Shown: positions 22,922-27,084 of the stretch, one piece after another
Numbering within the stretch: position 1 is the first letter of the stretch
Layout: each line of letters opens with the position of its first letter
Notes under the pieces: model-generated
What the model saw: the letters and a program-made list of their open reading frames with translations, nothing else
The model's database searches: none
What the model was told of the DNA's origin: nothing
Origin: UBA6165 sp044233745
GTDB taxonomy: Bacteria > Bacteroidota > Bacteroidia > Flavobacteriales_D > Crocinitomicaceae
NCBI GenBank assembly: GCA_044233745.1
Contig: JBIIJN010000031.1
Span: forward strand, 1-27,084
Length of the DNA stretch: 27,084 nt
Direction: 5' to 3'
Translations under genes and position numbers: made by a program

Positions 22922-23027
22922 TGGTTCTGAATCGGGTAAAATCACTTATCAAAATGCTCCTCAAGAGGAGTCCGGAATGATGCAACCATTAGTCTTGTGC
23001 TCCATCAGCACTGTGTTTTAAGAACCA
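22922..23027 (+). promoter_or_regulatory. Predicted structured leader of homogentisate dioxygenase mRNA
   Basis: Within the untranslated leader, TGGTTCT (22922-22928) pairs perfectly with AGAACCA (23021-23027), closing a 106-base domain. Inside are CTCCT-caag-AGGAG (22957-22970), a flanking ATCA/TGAT pairing with a bulge (22941-22981), and GTGCT-ccatc-AGCAC (22997-23011). TGGTT can pair instead with an internal AACCA (22984-22988), so two mutually exclusive forms are possible. I cannot match it to a known riboswitch. It also contains two tiny overlapping reading frames. It ends 29 bases before the ATG. Confidence 0.4.
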
Positions 23028-23056
23028 AGTATTCATTTTATCAATCTAAAATTAAT

Positions 23057-24214
23057 ATGCCTTTTTATCATAAAATGGGGAATATCCCCCACAAAAGACA
23101 TACGGTTTTCAAATCTCCAGAAGGCAAGTTCTACTATGAGCAACTTTTTGGTACTGAAGGCTTTAGTAGTATGTCGGCTTTGATTTATCACATGCATCGC
23201 CCCACCATGGTGAAGTCTGTTGGAAACCCCATCGATTTGACGCCGGTTGCTGCGATTAAAAACAACATCAAGTCGCAAATGTTGAACGGTTTTTTATTGA
23301 AACCCGAAAACGATTACCTCGAAAGCAGAAAAACGGTTTTGTTCAACAACGATTTGAATATCACTTTGGCGGCTCCAAAAGAATCATTGACGCGCTATTT
23401 CTATAAAAATGCCGACGCCGATGAAATGATTTTCATTCACAAAGGAACAGGAACCTTGCGTACCATGTTGGGAAATTTGAAGTTCTCTTATGGCGATTAT
23501 CTGATTGTGCCTCGTGGAATTATCTATCAAATTGAATTCGACACCGACGACAATCGTTTGTTCATCGTTGAGTCATTTTCTCCGATTTTGACTCCAAGAA
23601 CCTACCGCAACAAATTCGGTCAGTTGTTGGAACATTCGCCTTTCTGCGAGCGTGATTTGCGTGCACCAGAAGTTTTGGAAACACATGATGAAAAGGGTGA
23701 TTTCCTTGTAAAGGTTAAAAAAGAAAACATCTTGCACGAATTGGTTTATGGCTCGCATCCGTTTGATGTTGTGGGTTATGATGGCTACAATTTCCCGTAT
23801 GCGTTCTCAATCCACGATTTTGAACCAATTACAGGTCGTGTACACATGCCACCGCCAATTCACCAAACGTTTGAAGCGCACAATTTTGTAGTGTGTTCGT
23901 TTTGTCCGCGTTTGTATGACTATCATCCGCAGGCCATTCCCGCGCCCTACAACCACAGCAACATCGACAGCGATGAGGTTTTGTATTATGTAGATGGCGA
24001 CTTCATGAGTAGAAATCATGTGGACAAAGGCTACATTTCCTTGCATCCTGCGGGCATCCCACACGGACCGCACCCGGGCGCTATGGAACGTTCTATCGGA
24101 CAAAAAGAAACCCTCGAATTGGCCGTTATGGTAGATACTTTCAAGCCATTAAAATTGACACAAACAGCAGTTGATATGGCAGATGAGGAGTATTATAAGT
24201 CATGGATCGAATAA
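23057..24214 (+). CDS. hmgA: Homogentisate 1,2-dioxygenase
   Basis: This 385-residue iron enzyme opens the ring of homogentisate to maleylacetoacetate in tyrosine breakdown. The ATG at 23057 gives the family start MPFYHKMGNIPHKRHTVFK; the frame is open upstream but that part lies in the mRNA leader. The bicupin C-terminal half carries NHSNIDSDEVLYYVDG (299-314) and ISLHPAGIPHGPHPG (327-341). H300, E307 and H336 are the likely Fe(II) ligands by motif, with MPPPIHQTFEAHN before them. The gene is followed after 86 repeat-filled bases by hydroxyphenylpyruvate dioxygenase, the enzyme of the preceding step, in the same direction. Some proteins of this subgroup are annotated only as 'homogentisate dioxygenase-like', but the context supports the activity. 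Confidence 0.92.
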   Translation: MPFYHKMGNIPHKRHTVFKSPEGKFYYEQLFGTEGFSSMSALIYHMHRPTMVKSVGNPIDLTPVAAIKNNIKSQMLNGFLLKPENDYLESRKTVLFNNDLNITLAAPKESLTRYFYKNADADEMIFIHKGTGTLRTMLGNLKFSYGDYLIVPRGIIYQIEFDTDDNRLFIVESFSPILTPRTYRNKFGQLLEHSPFCERDLRAPEVLETHDEKGDFLVKVKKENILHELVYGSHPFDVVGYDGYNFPYAFSIHDFEPITGRVHMPPPIHQTFEAHNFVVCSFCPRLYDYHPQAIPAPYNHSNIDSDEVLYYVDGDFMSRNHVDKGYISLHPAGIPHGPHPGAMERSIGQKETLELAVMVDTFKPLKLTQTAVDMADEEYYKSWIE

Positions 24215-24220
24215 TTAAAA

Positions 24221-24298
24221 AATTTGAAATTTGAGATTCGAGATTGTTGTTTACGCACAATCTCAAATCTCAAATCTTTCAATCTCAAATCTTAAATC
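24221..24298. repeat. AATCTCA heptamer array forming a long hairpin before 4-hydroxyphenylpyruvate dioxygenase
   Basis: Three units lie in inverse orientation (TGAAATT 24225-24231, TGAGATT 24232-24238, CGAGATT 24239-24245), and five forward units (AATCTCA, AATCTCA, AATCTTTC, AATCTCA, AATCTTA; 24259-24294) end six bases before the ATG. The arms 24229-24247 and 24257-24275 pair at 18 of 19 positions around a nine-base loop. No T-run follows, so it is not a normal terminator. Confidence 0.9.
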
Positions 24299-24300
24299 AA

Positions 24301-25458
24301 ATGAAAGAAGTAAAAAGTGTAAATTACGGTTTAGAGAAAATCTTCGCGGGAGCTCAGGATTTCTTACCGTTGTTGGGAACAGATTATGTAGAATTTTATG
24401 TGGGCAACGCCAAGCAGGCAGCTCATTTTTATAAAACAGCCTTTGGTTTTCAGTCTTTGGCTTATGCAGGATTGGAAACGGGTGTTCGCGACAGAGCTTC
24501 GTATGTGTTGGTGCAAGACAAAATCCGTTTGGTTTTGACTACGGCATTAAACAGCAATTCTCTTATAGGCGAACACGTGAAAAAACATGGTGATGGTGTG
24601 AAAGTAGTTGCTCTTTGGGTTGAAGATGCACGTTCGGCGTGGGAAGAAACCACAAAACGCGGCGCCAAATCTTACATGGAGCCAACGGTTGAAAAGGACG
24701 AACACGGCGAAGTAGTGCGCTCGGGGGTTTATACTTACGGTGAAACGGTTCATATTTTCGTGGAGCGCAAAAATTACAAGGGCACATTTATGCCGGGCTA
24801 CCAAAAATGGGAATCGGATTACAACCCAGAACCAGTGGGATTGAAATACATCGACCACATGGTTGGCAACGTGGGTTGGGGCGAAATGAATACTTGGGTG
24901 AAGTGGTACGAAGACGTGATGGGCTTTGAGAATTTCCTTTCTTTCGACGATAAACAAATCCACACGGAATATTCGGCTTTGATGTCGAAAGTGATGTCGA
25001 ATGGCAACGGTCGTGTGAAATTCCCAATCAACGAACCCGCCGAAGGCAAGAAAAAGTCCCAAATCGAAGAATATTTAGATTTTTACGAAAGCCCTGGTGT
25101 GCAGCACATTGCCGTAGCTACTGATGATATCTTGGCCACAGTTGCCCAATTGCGCAGCCGAGGCATTGAGTTTTTAAGTACACCACCAGATGAATACTAC
25201 GCAGCCATTCCTGATCGTGTAGGTGCTTTCGACCACAAGGTAAATGAAGACATCGAAGCCATCAAAAAACTCGGCATCATGGTAGATGCGGACGAAGAAG
25301 GTTATTTGTTGCAAATCTTCACCAAACCCGTTGAAGACCGCCCAACTTTGTTCTTCGAAATCATCCAACGCATGGGTGCTCGTGGATTTGGTGCAGGAAA
25401 CTTCAAGGCGCTTTTCGAGTCTATTGAGAGAGAGCAGGAAAAGAGGGGGACGCTTTAA
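24301..25458 (+). CDS. hppD: 4-hydroxyphenylpyruvate dioxygenase
   Basis: This 385-residue non-haem iron enzyme converts 4-hydroxyphenylpyruvate to homogentisate, the substrate of the enzyme encoded just upstream. The ATG at 24301 is chosen because the protein then starts MKEVKSVNYGLEKIF; upstream in-frame sequence is the repeat array. Two vicinal-oxygen-chelate halves are seen. The iron triad is H186 (IDHMVGN), H269 (GVQHIAV) and E353 (FFEIIQR). C-terminal RMGARGFGAGNFKALFESIE is the usual gate helix region. All active-site residues are present. The gene shares direction with hmgA and is probably co-transcribed, though the hairpin at 24229-24275 may lower or process the mRNA. Confidence 0.96.
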   Translation: MKEVKSVNYGLEKIFAGAQDFLPLLGTDYVEFYVGNAKQAAHFYKTAFGFQSLAYAGLETGVRDRASYVLVQDKIRLVLTTALNSNSLIGEHVKKHGDGVKVVALWVEDARSAWEETTKRGAKSYMEPTVEKDEHGEVVRSGVYTYGETVHIFVERKNYKGTFMPGYQKWESDYNPEPVGLKYIDHMVGNVGWGEMNTWVKWYEDVMGFENFLSFDDKQIHTEYSALMSKVMSNGNGRVKFPINEPAEGKKKSQIEEYLDFYESPGVQHIAVATDDILATVAQLRSRGIEFLSTPPDEYYAAIPDRVGAFDHKVNEDIEAIKKLGIMVDADEEGYLLQIFTKPVEDRPTLFFEIIQRMGARGFGAGNFKALFESIEREQEKRGTL

Positions 25459-25500
25459 GGCTTCTGGCAGCTGGCTTCTAGCTTCTGGCGAGTGGCGAAA
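25459..25500. repeat. Six heptamers (GGCTTCT type) directly after the hydroxyphenylpyruvate dioxygenase stop codon
   Basis: Units in exact 7-bp register: GGCTTCT, GGCAGCT, GGCTTCT, AGCTTCT, GGCGAGT, GGCGAAA. The first begins at the base after the TAA. The unit shares the frame GGCTnnT with the signal-peptide tract at 4086-4120 read on its coding strand. Confidence 0.85.
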
Positions 25501-25540
25501 CGCAACTTTGACTCCTGATGGCTATCGGAGTTTTGCGTTT
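25498..25540 (+). terminator. Imperfect long hairpin downstream of hydroxyphenylpyruvate dioxygenase
   Basis: AAACGCAA (25498-25505) pairs with TTGCGTTT (25533-25540) and ACTCC (25511-25515) with GGAGT (25527-25531). A five-base bulge lies on one side and one base on the other. No T-run follows; it may protect the mRNA 3' end. Confidence 0.45.
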
Positions 25541-25642
25541 GAGCCAAAAGACTAGGTTAAAGCTTGATTGTAATGAAATTTTGATAATGCCCCGAACACG
25601 GCATGTTGACAAAGTTTGCGTTGGGTTGTGGATTGATAAAAT

Positions 25643-25678
25643 AAAAAAGCCAAAGGTGGAAGCATCTTTGGCTTTTTT
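25643..25678 (+). terminator. Strong intrinsic terminator between hydroxyphenylpyruvate dioxygenase and the LVIVD lipoprotein
   Basis: AAAAAAGCCAAAG and CTTTGGCTTTTTT form a 13-bp perfect stem with a ten-base loop, with A- and T-runs on either side (bidirectional). It separates the tyrosine genes from the next operon and argues that the open frame upstream of 25743 is not translated. Confidence 0.9.
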
Positions 25679-25742
25679 CTCCCCCAAATGCAACCCTTTT
25701 CTTTTGAGTTTCATTATCAAGGAAATTCTAAACAGAAAGAAA

Positions 25743-26999
25743 ATGAAGCAGTATTTGAAATTCGGAGGATTGATGTTGTTCGCCAGCCTACTTTTGGCTT
25801 CTTGTAAGGACAAAATGTTCATTAAACACTTGGCCAATGTGCCTGTTTATATGGGCTACGAGCTTTTCAGGAGCCAAGTGCGATATGAAGCGCCGCGACC
25901 CATCAAAAAAGGTGGAAACATCTATTTGAAAGACAATTATCTGCTTGTGGTGGAGCAAAACGAAGGCATCCATTTTATCGACAACAGCAACCCTAGTGCT
26001 CCCGTTATTCAAGGGTTTATGCATATTCCAAATTGCACAGGCGTTTCCATCAAAGACCAATATTTGTATGCCAATAGCGCCATTGACTTGGTGGTGATTG
26101 ATATCAGTTCGTGGCAGCAACCCGCTGAAGTGGCTCGCTTGAAAGATATTTTTCCAGCGTTTTTACCGCAGCATGATAAAAATTACCCGATGGCGTCTGT
26201 GGACAAAGACAAAGGTGTTGTGATTGCTTGGGAGATTCAAGAAACCAAGGAGGAGGTGCAACATTATCCCGTTTATTTTGAAGGAGGAGCTTTGGCTTCT
26301 TTTGCAGATGCAAGCGGACCGAGCCCGGGAAGTGGCACGGGAATTTCTGGTTCCATTACAAAATTTTCCATCATCCAAAATCATTTGTATGTGATGGAGG
26401 GCAATCGCTTGTGTCCAATAAACATAGCGAATCCATTAGCACCTCAAGGCACAACTCCAGTTGTTATCTGGCGCGAAGTGGAAACACTTTTTGCCTACAA
26501 CAACCATCTCTTTATGGGCACAACAACCGGCATGTTGATTTATTCGGTGAGCAATCCGAATCAGCCAAATCAGATTGGTGTGATTAACCACGCTCAGGCT
26601 TGCGACCCAGTAGTGGTGAAAGACAATTATGCTTATGTGACCATTCGTTCGGGGAATATTTGCGGACAGAATATCAACCAACTCGATGTGATTGACGTGA
26701 GCGATTATGCACAACCCATCCTCAAAGAGACCTTTCAGTTGGTAAATCCACACGGTTTGGGCATCGACAACAATTTGCTTTTCATTTGTGATGGAAGCGC
26801 TGGTTTGAAGGTTTTTGATGCCACCAATCCACTCACTGTTGGGAATAATCTAATGCATCAATTCAACAACATCAACGCCATTGATATCATCCCACACAAC
26901 AACGTGGCAATTATGATCAGTTCAGATGGAATCAGTCAATACAATTATGCTAATCCTGCTCAGATTCAGTTCTTGAGCAAAATAACTTTTCAGCCATGA
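25743..26999 (+). CDS. LVIVD-repeat lipoprotein
   Basis: A 418-residue lipoprotein. The ATG at 25743 starts MKQYLKFGGLMLFASLLLASC with the lipid-bearing cysteine at residue 21; earlier in-frame codons cross a terminator. The mature protein has repeats around the LVIVD motif, for example DLVVIDISSWQQPAEVARLK (about 115-134) and LDVIDVSDYAQPILKETFQ further on, with phrases such as GIHFIDNSNPSAP and LKVFDATNPLTV at other blades. LVIVD repeats form a beta-propeller-like surface domain of unknown role. The ATGA overlap with the next gene indicates an operon. Confidence 0.85.
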   Translation: MKQYLKFGGLMLFASLLLASCKDKMFIKHLANVPVYMGYELFRSQVRYEAPRPIKKGGNIYLKDNYLLVVEQNEGIHFIDNSNPSAPVIQGFMHIPNCTGVSIKDQYLYANSAIDLVVIDISSWQQPAEVARLKDIFPAFLPQHDKNYPMASVDKDKGVVIAWEIQETKEEVQHYPVYFEGGALASFADASGPSPGSGTGISGSITKFSIIQNHLYVMEGNRLCPINIANPLAPQGTTPVVIWREVETLFAYNNHLFMGTTTGMLIYSVSNPNQPNQIGVINHAQACDPVVVKDNYAYVTIRSGNICGQNINQLDVIDVSDYAQPILKETFQLVNPHGLGIDNNLLFICDGSAGLKVFDATNPLTVGNNLMHQFNNINAIDIIPHNNVAIMISSDGISQYNYANPAQIQFLSKITFQP

Positions 27000-27084
27000 A
27001 GCATATTAAAACAACATTTTTAGCACTAGGATTGTGTAGTATTTTCACCGTTCAGGCTCAAGACATTGTGGAGGATAAAATAAA
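26996..27084 (+). CDS. Start of an exported protein (cut by the window end)
   Basis: The ATG overlaps the stop codon of the LVIVD gene (ATGA). The 29 visible residues start MKHIKTTFLALGLCSIF, then TVQAQDIVEDKI, that is a signal peptide with cleavage after QAQ. Nothing can be said about function. Confidence 0.75.
   Translation, partial: MKHIKTTFLALGLCSIFTVQAQDIVEDKI

Noticed and set aside
22945..23011. SAM-I-riboswitch-like order of CTTATCAA, GCAACC and a GTGCT...AGCAC hairpin in the homogentisate dioxygenase leader
   Set aside because: The conserved GGAGGGA / GGCCC core is missing, CTTATC has no GATAAG partner, and the closing stem lies elsewhere. The likeness is partial and probably coincidental; a covariance search would settle it.
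22997..23056. Upstream in-frame ATG for homogentisate dioxygenase
   Set aside because: The added 20 residues match nothing in the family and lie inside the structured leader.
24221..24298. Repeat array considered as CRISPR
   Set aside because: Units are 7 bases with no spacers and no cas genes are nearby.
24244..24300. Upstream in-frame ATG for 4-hydroxyphenylpyruvate dioxygenase
   Set aside because: The added residues only translate the AATCTCA repeat array.
24547..25062. Antisense frame of 171 codons over hydroxyphenylpyruvate dioxygenase
   Set aside because: Shadow of a certain gene; no start context, family motif or promoter.
25518..25742. Open frame extending the LVIVD protein 75 residues upstream
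   Set aside because: It crosses a strong terminator and lacks a signal peptide; the ATG at 25743 gives a perfect lipoprotein signal.

Overview
The window is a 27 kb piece of a Bacteroidota chromosome, most likely from Flavobacteriales; I cannot name the genus. Supporting signs are a gliding-motility-type C-terminal (CHU_C) domain, a type IX secretion (T9SS) C-terminal domain, a GLPGLI-family protein beside a TonB-type outer-membrane barrel, a Lacal_2735-type small protein, Bacteroidota-style -7 boxes (TAnnTTTG) and moderate-to-low GC. No tRNA, rRNA, insertion sequence, phage gene or CRISPR array was seen, and no gene-free stretch exceeds 300 bases.

Layout. 1-197 is the 3' end of rlmH. 236-9460 is a leftward block: a membrane protein, a GT-C-like membrane protein, an S4 RNA-binding protein, a GLPGLI protein and a TonB-type barrel (the last three abut or overlap), then a large CHU_C surface protein. 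9580-11429 runs rightward with an M23 peptidase, isopentenyl-diphosphate isomerase and a 6-pyruvoyltetrahydropterin-synthase-type enzyme (the last two share ATGA). 11423-16951 mixes a DUF547 protein, a kelch-like T9SS cargo protein, a Spy/CpxP-like protein with an internal duplication, a DUF2147 protein, a lipoprotein, an alpha/beta hydrolase and a 55-residue protein. 17140-19437 is a two-gene operon of unknown exported proteins. 19535-21683 holds trpS, an exported TonB C-terminal-domain protein and pth.

21858-25458 is a small amino-acid catabolism locus. An SDR-type L-threonine 3-dehydrogenase is divergent from homogentisate 1,2-dioxygenase and 4-hydroxyphenylpyruvate dioxygenase. The last two are consecutive steps of tyrosine breakdown, and the pterin enzyme 10 kb away could feed phenylalanine hydroxylation, although no hydroxylase lies in the window. 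The end holds an LVIVD-repeat lipoprotein and the start of another exported protein.

The most interesting signals are non-coding or sub-genic. (i) Short low-complexity tracts occur at four places, three of them in strict 7-bp register. One encodes the hydrophobic core of the GLPGLI signal peptide; another forms a long hairpin leading up to the 4-hydroxyphenylpyruvate dioxygenase start codon. (ii) The leader of homogentisate dioxygenase is predicted to be structured, with a 7-bp closing stem, internal hairpins and a competing pairing. (iii) A dyad overlaps the threonine dehydrogenase promoter. (iv) Two DnaA-box-like nonamers lie upstream of the barrel gene.
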